This document shows, piece after piece, positions 17,060 to 27,159 of a DNA stretch of 64,000 bases. Position numbers and translations under genes: made by a program. This DNA is from Paenibacillus periandrae (lineage in GTDB: Bacteria; Bacillota; Bacilli; Paenibacillales; NBRC-103111): positions 1-64,000 of the forward strand of contig NZ_JAJNMU010000035.1 of assembly GCF_022458865.1 (NCBI RefSeq), read 5' to 3'. Below the pieces are notes generated by a model. It was not told the DNA's origin. It did no database searches and was given only the letters and a program-made list of their open reading frames with translations. The stretch's first letter is position 1, and each line of letters opens with the position of its first letter.

Positions 17060-18058
17060 CTACCATAGGCTTGTTTCCCCCAGCTTGCGGCTGAGATAGT
17101 TGGCAGAATAAATAAAGATCAGACTGACGATGCCGGTGAATAAATCGATCGCTGTTGCGTAGCTGAAATTACCATTCGTCAAACCCACCCGGTACACATA
17201 CGTGCTTAAAATATCCGCCGTGCTGTAGGTTGCCGGATTGAACAGCAGAAACACCTTCTCGAACCCGATCTCCAGCACCTTGCCCACATTCATAATGAAC
17301 AAAATGACAATTGCGGGTGCGATGCCAGGCAGTGTAACGTGGAACAGCTTTTTCATCCGCGATGCGCCGTCAATCTCTGCCGCTTCATATAGCAGAGGAT
17401 CGATGGAGGTCAATGCCGCCAAATAAATGATTGTTTCCCAACCGAAATGCTGCCATACTTCCGAAGCAACATAGATCGTACGAAACCAGTCGGGCTTGAC
17501 CAGAAAGTTGATGGGCGAAGCTCCCAATAGTCCGGTCAGCTGGTTAATGATGCCGCTGCTCGGAGAAAGAAACATAATGACCATACTCGCTACCACGACA
17601 TTCGATATGAAATGCGGTAAATAGCTGACGGATTGTACGAATCTTTTAAAAATCGCATTTTTCGTTTCATTAAGCAGCAGTGCGAGGACAATCGGGGCCG
17701 GAAAGCCAAACAGCAGCTTATAGAAGCCCAGCAGAAACGTATTGCGCAGCAGAATGAACAGATCCGGGTTTTGAAAAAACATCATGTAATATTTCATCCC
17801 TACCCATTCACTCTGCCACACCCCCTTGTACAGGTTGTAGTTTTTAAAAGAAATGACGATCCCAAACATCGGTGCGTACTTGAATAGTACATAATACAGC
17901 AAACAGGGCAGAAACATCAGCAGCAAATACTTACCCTTTCGGGTTTGTCGCATGAGCCCTGAGAACTTCGAGCGGCTGACGGGACCGTAATTGTCCACAT
18001 ATACAGAAGCTGCTGTATCGGACGGGCTGCTGCTATGAATGGAAGTTCGCTGCGTCAT
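17060..18058 (-). CDS. Carbohydrate ABC transporter permease, LplB type
   Basis: This 332-residue membrane protein has an extended cytoplasmic head of about 45 residues and then six membrane segments. The EAA loop is YEAAEIDGASRMKKLFHVTL. Head sequence KGKYLLLMFLPCLLYYVLFKY and the phrase FGIVISFKNYNLYKG mark the LplB/YtfT-like subgroup. It is the first gene of the operon reading toward 11659, and faces a divergent AraC-type regulator gene across about 270 bases. Confidence 0.92.
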   Translation of the reverse strand: MTQRTSIHSSSPSDTAASVYVDNYGPVSRSKFSGLMRQTRKGKYLLLMFLPCLLYYVLFKYAPMFGIVISFKNYNLYKGVWQSEWVGMKYYMMFFQNPDLFILLRNTFLLGFYKLLFGFPAPIVLALLLNETKNAIFKRFVQSVSYLPHFISNVVVASMVIMFLSPSSGIINQLTGLLGASPINFLVKPDWFRTIYVASEVWQHFGWETIIYLAALTSIDPLLYEAAEIDGASRMKKLFHVTLPGIAPAIVILFIMNVGKVLEIGFEKVFLLFNPATYSTADILSTYVYRVGLTNGNFSYATAIDLFTGIVSLIFIYSANYLSRKLGETSLW

Positions 18059-18162
18059 CGGCAGACTCCTTTCGCAAGTTGATAAGGCTAGCTTAGAGCA
18101 AATTCCACCGATCGGCTATCCTCCAGTTTTACAATTTGAGCCCGATCTCTATAAATCGTAAT

Positions 18163-18193
18163 AATGGATAAACAGCTCAAAAATAGATAACAA
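18163..18193. promoter_or_regulatory. Direct repeats, possible AraC-type activator site
   Basis: AATGGATAAACA (18163-18174) and AATAGATAACAA (18182-18193) are similar direct repeats 19 bp apart in the gap between the sugar operon and its divergent AraC regulator. AraC proteins use paired direct repeats. The match is loose, so this is tentative. Confidence 0.3.
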
Positions 18194-18330
18194 GAATGAG
18201 CCGTTTTCCTCGCTGCATCGATATTCAAGCCATGCTTGTGATGATATAATGGGTCTCATCCATCGCACTCTTGCAGCTTATGCCGGGGTGCGGATCTATC
18301 CTAAAAAAGGGACGAAGGTGGTGTGGTAAC

Positions 18331-20595
18331 ATGCTAAAGATCAAGCGACAGCCGGGTTCGCTCTTCACAAGACTGCTGTCCAGCTTTATTCTGATTATCA
18401 TTTTGTTTATCTCTTTTAACTTCCTGTCGTACTCCTTTTCCCGCGACATGATTCAGGATGAAATCATTCGTTACAACCATTTGAATCTGGATAATACTGT
18501 AAGAAACTATGAAGCCCAATTTCGTCTGGAGCGTAAAATTGCGTTGAACCTGCTGTTCAGCCCGGAGGCGAATTTGCTCAAACGAAGCAGCGGCAGTCTG
18601 AACTACGAGTTCGTCAGTGCCGTGAACAAAGCAGTAAAGACCTTATACGAAAATGAAGATTTATTTATATACAACATCATGGTTATGATGAGCGATATGC
18701 GTTATGTGATCGACAAGGAGGGTTCACACCAATCAGATAACCTGTTCTCTAAATATTATTTGAACCCGCAATACGATGAGGCCTTCTGGCTGCATGAAAT
18801 GGCTCAGCCCTTCACCTTCAAGGTTTATCCGGCAAGCACCTTCACTGAAAAAGACAGCAGTAAGGAATTGGCCAAGCGTAACCTGCTCCCCGTTATGGTC
18901 AAGAACAATCTGAATACGAAGCTGGCTGTTATTATTTTACTGGACGGCGACAAGCTGTTCGAGAAATTCCACCAATCGATCAATCCTAACTTCATGATTA
19001 TGGATGGCAATGGTCAAGCTTTATTTACCATGATGGATGCTTTCACCTCTTCGAAGCTGCCAAGCTTTCCAGCAGATCAAACCTACACGCAAAAGGACTA
19101 TAACTACTACTTTTATAAAACATCCAGTGAGACCGGCTTTTCTTACATCAATAGAGTTCCTTATGAAAATATTTCCACACAGTTTAAAAAGCTTAATCTC
19201 ATCCTCTTCTCACTGCTGCTCGTTGCTATTTTGTTCAGCGTCGGGGCCTCGATCTTTATCAGCATCAAGTTTAACAATCCGATCAAGCGGATCATTGAGT
19301 CCGTTCAGCAGTTCAATTCAGAGCTTCCCAAGCAGACGCAAATCAAGGAATTTAATATTATTAGCGACCAATTCAACTCATTGCTGCAAACGAACAAAAA
19401 TTTCAATCACGAGCTTGCCGAAAAAAACTCGCTGCTGCGGTATTATTCATACACGAACAAGCTGAAGCAGATTTATAACAACGCAGCCGATACCCAGGAA
19501 ACCTTGTTCCATGACAAGCCGTTCCAGCTCGTTATTTTCCAGCTCACCTATCGCAAAAGGTTCAATGAGCAAGCAGGCTTTGAGCAGGACCGGGCGTCCA
19601 GTTTTTTTCGCGAATTTATCCAGTACAATCTTGTGTTGAAGTATGATGATCCCGCTACGCTGCAGCTGGAAAAGGATGAAATCATTGCGCTTGTATTCAT
19701 TAGAAACAATACGCCGGATTTGCGGGAAACGTTGGAGCATATGAAGAAGGTATTCGATCTGGATAAGGAGCTATGCTTCTTGACGATTGCTTACAGCGGG
19801 GTGTACCGGAACTCCTCGGAAATAACCAAGTCCTATGAGGAGGCTTCTTCACTGGTCAAGCTGCGGCGTCTCAATGAGGATACGCAAATTATTGAGCATC
19901 AGCCGTATGAATGGACCGATTCGGCCTTTAGCCCTTCGGAAGCCCAGGAATTTCACAATAATTTATCTGCTGGCAACCTGCCGCAAACGAATCGACTTGT
20001 CCAGCGGATGTTTGACCAGATGAGCAAGAAGCAGTCGCCTGCCTGCCATTTTGCCGGATTTGCCTTATCAACGGCTGATATGGTATTGAAGACGCTTGCT
20101 TCGCTGAACATCACCCAGCATCCGTTCAAGGGCGATATGGCTCCAGCCGAGCAACTGAAGGAATGCCATACGCTGGAGCCGTATAAAGCTTATTTTGAAA
20201 GCTTTCTGAGTGAAAGCGTCCGGCTGATCAAGCAAAAAAAGGAAGCTTATGACCCGATGATTACGTTCGCTATGAATTATTTGGAGGAGCATTATGGAGA
20301 GGATGCTTCACTTGACGTTGTGGCCGATAAGCTGAATATTAGCGGCACCTACCTGTCAACGAATTTCAAGGAGAAGACCGGGATTAATTTCATCGAATAT
20401 CTGAATGGCGTTCGCATCCGCAAAGCGAAGCATATGCTGGAGAGGACGGATTTAAAGATCCAGGATATTTCTCATTTGATCGGGTATCAGACGATCAATT
20501 CCTTCATCCGGATGTTTAAAAAACATACGGGCTTGTCACCTGGCGAATACAGGAAAATGCATACCCATCCGTTGAACACGAGGCTTCAGGATTAA
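18331..20595 (+). CDS. Membrane-bound AraC-family regulator (YesS-like)
   Basis: This 754-residue protein has a first membrane helix near residues 14-36, a large extracellular sensor domain, a second helix near 288-312, a cytoplasmic middle region with helical linker, and a C-terminal AraC DNA-binding domain (about 643-754: two helix-turn-helix motifs, DVVADKLNISGTYLSTNFKE and KIQDISHLIGYQTINSFIRM). It would sense a sugar outside the cell and activate the divergent import operon starting at 18058. A TATAAT with extended TG at 18242-18250 is a good promoter. ATG 18331 is used because it puts the basic residues next to the first helix. Confidence 0.9.
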   Translation: MLKIKRQPGSLFTRLLSSFILIIILFISFNFLSYSFSRDMIQDEIIRYNHLNLDNTVRNYEAQFRLERKIALNLLFSPEANLLKRSSGSLNYEFVSAVNKAVKTLYENEDLFIYNIMVMMSDMRYVIDKEGSHQSDNLFSKYYLNPQYDEAFWLHEMAQPFTFKVYPASTFTEKDSSKELAKRNLLPVMVKNNLNTKLAVIILLDGDKLFEKFHQSINPNFMIMDGNGQALFTMMDAFTSSKLPSFPADQTYTQKDYNYYFYKTSSETGFSYINRVPYENISTQFKKLNLILFSLLLVAILFSVGASIFISIKFNNPIKRIIESVQQFNSELPKQTQIKEFNIISDQFNSLLQTNKNFNHELAEKNSLLRYYSYTNKLKQIYNNAADTQETLFHDKPFQLVIFQLTYRKRFNEQAGFEQDRASSFFREFIQYNLVLKYDDPATLQLEKDEIIALVFIRNNTPDLRETLEHMKKVFDLDKELCFLTIAYSGVYRNSSEITKSYEEASSLVKLRRLNEDTQIIEHQPYEWTDSAFSPSEAQEFHNNLSAGNLPQTNRLVQRMFDQMSKKQSPACHFAGFALSTADMVLKTLASLNITQHPFKGDMAPAEQLKECHTLEPYKAYFESFLSESVRLIKQKKEAYDPMITFAMNYLEEHYGEDASLDVVADKLNISGTYLSTNFKEKTGINFIEYLNGVRIRKAKHMLERTDLKIQDISHLIGYQTINSFIRMFKKHTGLSPGEYRKMHTHPLNTRLQD

Positions 20596-20656
20596 CTGGA
20601 TACCGTAAAGCAATGCTGTGCCCGTTTATCCGCGACAGAACGTTCATACAACGAAA

Positions 20657-20690
20657 AAACATGCTGGAGCGTCAGCATGTTTATTGTGTT
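20657..20690. terminator. Terminator between convergent genes
   Basis: AAACATGCTG (20657-20666) and CAGCATGTTT (20673-20682) enclose a six-base loop and are followed by ATTGTGTT. It lies between the AraC regulator and the GGDEF-EAL gene and may act in both directions. Confidence 0.7.
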
Positions 20691-20723
20691 ATTCTGGAAG
20701 GCAAGCGAACCTTTACAATCACA

Positions 20724-22877
20724 TTAGCTGCGAGTTATTGGAAGATATTTCAAGTAGTTTCCAAAATCCTGATCGGATAAAGGTTTGCTGAATAGAAAGC
20801 CTTGTCCTTGATTGCACCCGTCCTCTTGCAGGATGGCTAGCTGTTCCTGGCTTTCGACACCTTCGGCAATCACGTTGATATCCAACGTTTGAGCAATGGT
20901 CAATATCGCCTTAACAATGGCCTGACTTTCTTTATTATGATGAATATCCCGAATAAACGACGCATCAATTTTCAAGGTATTAACGGGAAGGTGCTTAATA
21001 TAACTGAACGAACTGTACCCCGTTCCGAAATCATCGATAGAGGTATTCACCCCTAATACCTTAATTGCTTCCAGAATGGTGACGGCATGATCGATATCGG
21101 CAAAAATACTTTCGGTAACTTCCAGCTCCAACCATTGTGGATCCAGTCCTGTCATCGTTAATACCTCTTTGATCTTGTCTAGCAGATCAGGCTGATAAAA
21201 TTGTCTGGCCGACAAATTCACAGACAGCTGTACAGGTGGATACCCTTGATTTTGCCACTTTTTATTTTGCTTACAGCTATGCCGCAACACCCACTCTCCC
21301 AGAGGGATAATCAGCCCCGTATCTTCAGCAACAGGAATGAATTTATCTGGAGGTATTCTCCCTAATTCAGGATGATTCCATCTCACAAGTGCTTCCATCC
21401 CGATTAATCGGCCCGTTGATAAATCCAGCTTAGGCTGATAATCAATATGAAATTGCTCAAGCTCAATCGCTTTTTTCAGCTCATTTTCTAACAGGATACG
21501 TGCCAGCGAACGCTCCTCCATATCCGAATGAAAAAATGATACCCCATTTCTCCCCATATCCTTAGCAGCATATAAGGCCATATCTGCCCGTTTTAACAGC
21601 TCATCCGGGTCCCTCCCATTGGAAGGAAAAAATGCGACTCCCATACTGCAGGACATCCTATGAAGCTGCCCGGCAAGCTCGATCGGTTCTTGAAGACTGG
21701 TTTGAATGTTGATTGACACCGATTCTACTTCCGTCAGACTCGACAGGCTCTTTAATAACACAACAAATTCATCGCCCCCCAGACGAGCGACCAAACCGTT
21801 GGGACCGACGCAATGGCTGAGTCTTTTAGCTGATTCTATAAGAATAAGATCGCCGGCTTCATGTCCAAGCGAATCATTGATGTCTTTAAATCGATCTAAG
21901 TCCAGAAACATAATCGCTAATTGAGTATGATGACGCTTCGCTAGTTGAACCTCCTTGCGCAGCCGATCCATAAATAATCGTCGATTCGGCAAGTCCGTTA
22001 AGGTATCGTGGTAAGCTAAATGATAAATCGTTTGCTCCGATTTTTTCCGTTCGGTGATATCACGCATGACGAGAACCAGGCTTGTAACCTCCCCGGATGC
22101 TTGGAGAATCGGATTAAGCGTCGTTTCTACATATAAGTACCTGTCACTGCGCGTTCGAACCCGAAACTCCAGTTGAGTCGACGATTTGCTTGTATGTATG
22201 ATTTGCTGAATGCTCGTAGATACAATCCCACGATCCTCTTCATGAACCCATTGAAGCAAATGACTGGATTCAAAGCTAGTCAGGTCGTGTCCTAACAAAA
22301 TCATGTGCGATGGGGATGCATACACAAAGTTCCCTGCTGTATCGATGATTGAAATCAGATCCGACGAATTTTCAGTAATTAAACGGTATTTTTCCTCGCT
22401 TTTTCTTATCTCTTCCTCCATTTGCTTACGAAGGGTAATATCATTTCGAATCGAAACATAATGGTAAGGTCTTCCCTGTTCATTTAAAAATGGAACGATC
22501 GTCGTATCTACCCAGTAAAACGTGCCGTCCTTGGCTTTATTCCTGATTTCTCCTCGCCAAATACGTCCGGACCCAATTGTGGCCCACATGTCCTTGAAAT
22601 AATCGCGGGCGTGATATTGTGAATTTAATATCCGGTGATCCTCTCCCAGCAATTCATTCCGCTCATACTGAGATATTTTACAAAATTGATCATTTACGTA
22701 GAGAATGGTTCCTCGCGGATCTGTGATGGCCACAATGGATGACTGGTCCAATGCATGTTTAATATCTGACAGTTCCTTCAAAGCATCTCGAAGTTTTTCG
22801 TCATTCTCCAGTAACAGGCTATCCTCAGAAGGATAGGTAGGGGAATTGGATACGCTGTTGGTACTCTGTTCCTTCAT
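20724..22877 (-). CDS. PAS-PAS-GGDEF-EAL cyclic-di-GMP turnover protein
   Basis: This 717-residue cytoplasmic protein has two PAS domains (about residues 40-150 and 165-280), a GGDEF diguanylate cyclase domain with intact RLGGDEFVVLL (near 363-373), and an EAL phosphodiesterase domain with EALVRW (near 494), and DDFGTGYSS and LKIDASFI further on. Both active-site signatures are complete, so it may make or degrade cyclic di-GMP; in such fusions one activity often dominates. No membrane segment is present. GGAGGTGA precedes the ATG. A hairpin with a T run lies in the leader at 22951-22989. Confidence 0.93.
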   Translation of the reverse strand: MKEQSTNSVSNSPTYPSEDSLLLENDEKLRDALKELSDIKHALDQSSIVAITDPRGTILYVNDQFCKISQYERNELLGEDHRILNSQYHARDYFKDMWATIGSGRIWRGEIRNKAKDGTFYWVDTTIVPFLNEQGRPYHYVSIRNDITLRKQMEEEIRKSEEKYRLITENSSDLISIIDTAGNFVYASPSHMILLGHDLTSFESSHLLQWVHEEDRGIVSTSIQQIIHTSKSSTQLEFRVRTRSDRYLYVETTLNPILQASGEVTSLVLVMRDITERKKSEQTIYHLAYHDTLTDLPNRRLFMDRLRKEVQLAKRHHTQLAIMFLDLDRFKDINDSLGHEAGDLILIESAKRLSHCVGPNGLVARLGGDEFVVLLKSLSSLTEVESVSINIQTSLQEPIELAGQLHRMSCSMGVAFFPSNGRDPDELLKRADMALYAAKDMGRNGVSFFHSDMEERSLARILLENELKKAIELEQFHIDYQPKLDLSTGRLIGMEALVRWNHPELGRIPPDKFIPVAEDTGLIIPLGEWVLRHSCKQNKKWQNQGYPPVQLSVNLSARQFYQPDLLDKIKEVLTMTGLDPQWLELEVTESIFADIDHAVTILEAIKVLGVNTSIDDFGTGYSSFSYIKHLPVNTLKIDASFIRDIHHNKESQAIVKAILTIAQTLDINVIAEGVESQEQLAILQEDGCNQGQGFLFSKPLSDQDFGNYLKYLPITRS

Positions 22878-22950
22878 TAACTGTCACCTCCAGCATTTAA
22901 ACATTTCTGTATCATCTATCGAACTAAGTTGCGCTCATACTTGCACATGC

Positions 22951-22989
22951 AAAATAAACCCACCCCGCCAATCATCAGAGTCGGTTTAT
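22951..22989 (-). promoter_or_regulatory. Hairpin with T run in the leader of the GGDEF-EAL gene
   Basis: On the minus strand ATAAACC (22989-22983) can pair with GGTTTAT (22960-22954), with a partly pairing GC-rich interior, followed by TTTT. It lies about 75 bases upstream of the start codon and beyond the terminator of the preceding operon. It could be an attenuator or a second terminator. Confidence 0.4.
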
Positions 22990-23056
22990 ATTGCTTATCT
23001 GTATTGTAATTAATCTATACGTATTTGTCTATGGAATTGGTAATACTTCATTTCAT

Positions 23057-23099
23057 AAAAAAAGGCTGCATGAGTTGTTCGCTCATACAACCTCGCAGC
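23057..23099 (-). terminator. Rho-independent terminator of the xylose importer operon
   Basis: GGCTGC, GAG and TTGT on one side pair with ACAA, CTC and GCAGC on the other, leaving small bulges. On the minus strand the stem is followed by seven T. It lies about 55 bases after the XylH-type gene. Confidence 0.78.
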
Positions 23100-23152
23100 A
23101 GGTACACACCCTACTGCTGTTCAATCCATAATAGCTTCGGAATTCGTACTGC

Positions 23153-24343
23153 TTACGCCTTTTTCTTTTTTTGACGGCTGTAAATATCGAACCATACGGC
23201 AACGACCAAGATGCTGCCTTTGGCAATCAGCTGCCAATACGAGTCCACGTTCATGATGCTCATTCCATTATCGAGACTGGCCATTACCAAGGCCCCGATA
23301 ATAGCGCCGATAATCGTCCCAGCACCGCCAAGCAAGCTGGTTCCGCCGATGACGCAGGCCGCAATCGCGTCCAGCTCATACATATTACCGGCATTAGACG
23401 TAGCCGCATTCAGCCTTGCGGTCAGAATCAATCCGGCTACCGCTGCCAGTGTGTTGCACAGTACAAAGACAACAAGCAATCTTCGTTTTGTATTAATCCC
23501 GGATAAGCGGGAAGCCTCCGCATTGCCGCCTACCGCATACGTTTGGCGTCCGAACACAGTGTTTTTGGCCATGAATGTGAAGATCACTGCCAAGACAATG
23601 ACGATCAGGAAGGGTACGGGTATACCTTGATATTGATTCATGAGAAGCACGAAGCCGAGAATGAGTGCGGCATAGATGACAGCCTTGGCCATTGTGAACG
23701 TCATGGGCTCCAGCTCAAAGCCGTATTTTTTGCGTGAATTTCGCTTACGGAGCAGTCCAATCACCAGAAATACGATCGCGATTACTGCCAAAATGAGACC
23801 GATTGGCCCAATTAAATACGATTGGCCTATATATTTGAATCCCGGGGATAGCGGAGCAATCGTTTTACTACCGGAAATGCCCAGCCAAAGCCCTCGAAAT
23901 ACCATCATACCGCCCAACGTCACGATAAATGCGGGAACGGCCCGATACGCGACCCACCAGCCCTGAATGAACCCGATCACTGCACCCAGCAATATGGTTG
24001 CTATAATGACGGGTACCGTACTCCAGTCATACCAGACATTGAGAATGGCGGCCACCCCGCCGGTCAAGCCAACAATCGAGCCGATAGACAAATCGATCTG
24101 TCCGGCCACTATGACCAGTACCATGCCAATCGCCAATACCGAGGTGACTGACATTTGCAAAAATAAGTTGGATAAATTTCTCGGTGTCAGGAACGTGTCG
24201 TTAAGCAAGGAGAACAACAGCCAAATCGCCACTAAAGCGCCGATCATTGCGTAGGCTCTAATGTCCATTTTCATCCACAGCTGAATTTTCCTCTGATTTT
24301 TGACCCCGTCTACCGGTACCTGCATACCGCCAAAATTAGCCAT
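23153..24343 (-). CDS. xylH: Xylose-type ABC transporter permease XylH
   Basis: This 396-residue membrane protein belongs to the branched-chain/ribose permease group, with about ten hydrophobic segments. It is longer than RbsC and carries the hydrophilic insertion of about 40 residues (RKRNSRKKYGFELEP) seen in XylH and MmsB permeases. The signature AGQIDLSIGSIVGLTGG lies near residue 82 and VGGNAEASRLSGI near 280. The start overlaps the ATPase gene by eight bases. Substrate assignment to xylose is inferred from gene order and the neighbouring sensor genes. Confidence 0.88.
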   Translation of the reverse strand: MANFGGMQVPVDGVKNQRKIQLWMKMDIRAYAMIGALVAIWLLFSLLNDTFLTPRNLSNLFLQMSVTSVLAIGMVLVIVAGQIDLSIGSIVGLTGGVAAILNVWYDWSTVPVIIATILLGAVIGFIQGWWVAYRAVPAFIVTLGGMMVFRGLWLGISGSKTIAPLSPGFKYIGQSYLIGPIGLILAVIAIVFLVIGLLRKRNSRKKYGFELEPMTFTMAKAVIYAALILGFVLLMNQYQGIPVPFLIVIVLAVIFTFMAKNTVFGRQTYAVGGNAEASRLSGINTKRRLLVVFVLCNTLAAVAGLILTARLNAATSNAGNMYELDAIAACVIGGTSLLGGAGTIIGAIIGALVMASLDNGMSIMNVDSYWQLIAKGSILVVAVWFDIYSRQKKKKA

Positions 24344-25865
24344 TTTTGATTCCCCCTGTTGCTGCCGCCATGATAACCTCCTGAGTTGCTGATTGATAGT
24401 TGAATATACCGGCCTTCTTGCCCTCCGAAATTACCAAAATCCGGTGACTGACCCCTAGAACTTCAGGCAGTTCGGATGAGATCATAATAATGGCCACCCC
24501 CTGCGATAATAATTGATTCATAATGTTATAAATTTCGAACTTAGCGCCGACATCGATCCCACGCGTCGGTTCATCCAATATGAGAATTTTGGGCTTGGTC
24601 ATTAACCATTTCCCAATAACGACCTTCTGCTGGTTGCCGCCGCTTAATGTACCTACAACGGTTTCTACCGAATTCGCTTTTATTTTCAACTGTTGAATGT
24701 AATCCTGACCAACGGCTATTTCCTGATTTTCCTGAATGACTCCGCGAACGGAAATGCTATGTAAACTGGACAAGCTGATATTATTTTTAATATCCATATC
24801 CAGCACCAGCCCATATTTTTTTCGATCCTCGGATACTAGCGCCATTCCGTGCTCTATGGCCTGTTGTGTGTTTCTAATATTTACAGGTTTGCCGTCAATG
24901 GCAACGCTACCTTGCTTTGCTCCCTCATATGCTCCAAACAGACTCAGCACCAATTCACTGCGACCGGCTCCGACCAAACCCGAGATGCCAAGAATTTCTC
25001 CCTGCTTTAATTCAAAAGAAATGTTGTCAATCACTTTACGTCCCGGCTGACTCGGGTCCCATACCGTGTAATCCTTCACTGCCAGCATCGTTGTACCCGG
25101 CTGTGCCTCCACACGAGGAAACCGTTCTTTTAATTCCCGTCCCACCATAAGTGAAATCACTTTATCCTCAGTCAATTCCGATGTCGGCCGCGAAGCAATC
25201 GCCAGTCCATCACGCAGTATGGTAATCGTATCCGCGATCTCGAATACTTCATTTAATTTATGTGAGATATAAATGCAGGTAACGCCCAGATTTTTGAACT
25301 CTTTCAAAATGGCAAGCAAAATAGCAACTTCCTTCTCGGTCAGTGCCGCTGTCGGCTCATCGAGGATGAGGATTTTTGCCTTCTTGGATAAGGCTTTTGC
25401 TATTTCAATCAACTGCTGCTGCCCAATGCCAAGCGTCCCCGTAATTCGATCCGGCTTGATGCCGCTTAACCCTACCTGACGCAGCCAGCTTTCCGTCTCG
25501 AGGTAAACATAATCCCAGTCCATGATGCCGAAGCGGGAAGGCTCGTTCCCTAGAAACAGATTTTCACCAACGGTCAGATTCTTCACCAATGCAAGCTCCT
25601 GATAGATGATAGCAATGCCTGCTTTCTCCGCATCTTTAATATGTCCGAACCGCTGCACGACGCCGTCGACCAGAATTTCACCTTCATAGGTTCCAGCCGG
25701 ATACAACCCGCTTAGCACTTTCATTAAAGTTGATTTGCCCGCTCCGTTCTCCCCGCACAAAGCGTGCACCTCACCCTTTTTCACCTTGAACGTAACCTGA
25801 TTCAGTGCCTTAACCCCCGGAAATTCCTTCGTAATCGTTTTCATCTCAAGGGCCATGGTTTCCAT
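24336..25865 (-). CDS. xylG: Xylose-type ABC transporter ATP-binding protein XylG
   Basis: This 509-residue protein has two ATPase domains. The first has Walker A GENGAGKST (residues 38-46) and ILILDEPTAAL; the second has the degenerate Walker A GLVGAGRSE, signature LSGGNQQ and ILILDEPTRGID. This pattern is usual for the ribose/xylose/galactose importer ATPases. ATG 25865 follows a GGGGG site; the longer frame to 26006 would start inside the preceding gene. A strong hairpin between it and the binding-protein gene would lower its expression relative to that gene. Confidence 0.93.
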   Translation of the reverse strand: METMALEMKTITKEFPGVKALNQVTFKVKKGEVHALCGENGAGKSTLMKVLSGLYPAGTYEGEILVDGVVQRFGHIKDAEKAGIAIIYQELALVKNLTVGENLFLGNEPSRFGIMDWDYVYLETESWLRQVGLSGIKPDRITGTLGIGQQQLIEIAKALSKKAKILILDEPTAALTEKEVAILLAILKEFKNLGVTCIYISHKLNEVFEIADTITILRDGLAIASRPTSELTEDKVISLMVGRELKERFPRVEAQPGTTMLAVKDYTVWDPSQPGRKVIDNISFELKQGEILGISGLVGAGRSELVLSLFGAYEGAKQGSVAIDGKPVNIRNTQQAIEHGMALVSEDRKKYGLVLDMDIKNNISLSSLHSISVRGVIQENQEIAVGQDYIQQLKIKANSVETVVGTLSGGNQQKVVIGKWLMTKPKILILDEPTRGIDVGAKFEIYNIMNQLLSQGVAIIMISSELPEVLGVSHRILVISEGKKAGIFNYQSATQEVIMAAATGGIKNG

Positions 25866-25898
25866 GTAACTATTCCCCCTTCTCGGTTTCCCTCTCAG

Positions 25899-25922
25899 AA
25901 AAAGGGCGGGATTCCCCGCCCT
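25899..25922 (-). terminator. Intercistronic terminator between xylF and xylG
   Basis: AGGGCGGG and CCCGCCCT form a perfect 8-bp GC stem with a 4-base loop, followed on the minus strand by TTTT. Lying after the binding-protein gene and before the ATPase gene, it probably lets only part of the transcripts continue, which raises binding protein over ATPase. Confidence 0.8.
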
Positions 25923-25935
25923 CTCGGCTCGCTGC

Positions 25936-27030
25936 TTATTTCTTAACGTTTTTGTATACGTCTTCTTTCTTATGGAAGCCGTCCGCAATGACGGTTGAAT
26001 CCACATTATCTTTGTTCACCGCTACCGGATCGAGCAGGATAGAAGGTACATCGATTTTGGCATTATTCACTTTTTTCGGAGCGTCCACCTTTTCGCCCTT
26101 AGCCATCTTCACAGCAACAGTAGCAGCTTCATCCGCCAGCTTCTTCAGCGGCTTATACACGGTCATTAACTGCGTACCTTCAACTATGCGCTGCATCGCT
26201 GCCAGCTCCGCATCTTGACCGGAAACCGGAATCTTACCGGCCAGCTTTTGCGCTGTCAAAGCTTGAATAACTCCGCCTGCTGTACCGTCGTTGGCGGCAA
26301 CAACCGCATCAACTTCATTTTTGTTCGTTGTCAGCGCATTTTCCATATTAGCCAGTGCATTAGCCGGACCCCAATCCTTGGTCCATTGCTCGTATACAAT
26401 TTTGATATCGCCTTTATCCACCAGCGGCTTTAAAATGTTCATTTGCCCTTTTTTGAATAAATGTGCGTTATTGTCCGTTTCTGAGCCTTCGATTAGCACA
26501 TATTTACCTTTTGGCGCTTTTTCTATAATTGCTTTCGCCTGCATCTCGCCAACGCGCTCATTATCAAAGGAAATGTAAAGGTCCACATCCGAGTTTTTGA
26601 TCAATCGGTCATATGAGATAACCTTGATATTGGCTGCATGTGCTTTTTGCACAATGGCTGCTGTTGCCTCTGCATTATGAGGAACGACCACAAGAATATC
26701 TACGCCTTGGCTGATCAAGTTCTCCGCCTGTGCGATTTGCTTGGCGTCATCGCTGTTGGCTGCCTGCACGTTAACTTCCGCTCCAAGCTCCTTGGCCTTG
26801 GCTACGAACATATCGCGGTCACGCTGCCAACGCTCTTCCTGCAAGGTATCCAGCGACATTCCGATAACAATCTTCTTGTCTTTCTTATCCGCGGCTGGAG
26901 CTGTAGCGGCTGGCTTCGAATCGGCAACTGCTGCCGCCGGCTTGGTTTCTCCAGTCGTGCAGCCCGTTAAAGCTACGGTAAAAGTCAATGCCAAGCCCAC
27001 AATGCCGCTCTTTTTCAACCATTTGTTCAT
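25936..27030 (-). CDS. xylF: Xylose-binding lipoprotein XylF
   Basis: This 364-residue type-1 periplasmic sugar-binding protein is exported as a lipoprotein: lipobox ALTGC with Cys24. Its mature part begins a classical XylF fold, KIVIGMSLDTLQEERWQRDR, then VDILVVVPHNAEA, VISYDRLI, and GNxxD-type VVAANDGTAGGVIQAL. The DTLQEERWQRD motif is diagnostic for XylF rather than RbsB. ATG 27030 is preferred to the TTG just before it. It is the first gene of xylFGH, directly downstream of the sensor operon. Confidence 0.92.
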   Translation of the reverse strand: MNKWLKKSGIVGLALTFTVALTGCTTGETKPAAAVADSKPAATAPAADKKDKKIVIGMSLDTLQEERWQRDRDMFVAKAKELGAEVNVQAANSDDAKQIAQAENLISQGVDILVVVPHNAEATAAIVQKAHAANIKVISYDRLIKNSDVDLYISFDNERVGEMQAKAIIEKAPKGKYVLIEGSETDNNAHLFKKGQMNILKPLVDKGDIKIVYEQWTKDWGPANALANMENALTTNKNEVDAVVAANDGTAGGVIQALTAQKLAGKIPVSGQDAELAAMQRIVEGTQLMTVYKPLKKLADEAATVAVKMAKGEKVDAPKKVNNAKIDVPSILLDPVAVNKDNVDSTVIADGFHKKEDVYKNVKK

Positions 27031-27159
27031 CAATTCGAACCTCTCCCTCTAATTGTAAAGTTATTTGTTTGTTAAACCTGCTTACAACTTGAATTTATCA
27101 TGGGGAGAGCGCTTTAAGTTGAGTCATTATCTGCACTATCTTGTTATCTTCTTCACTTT

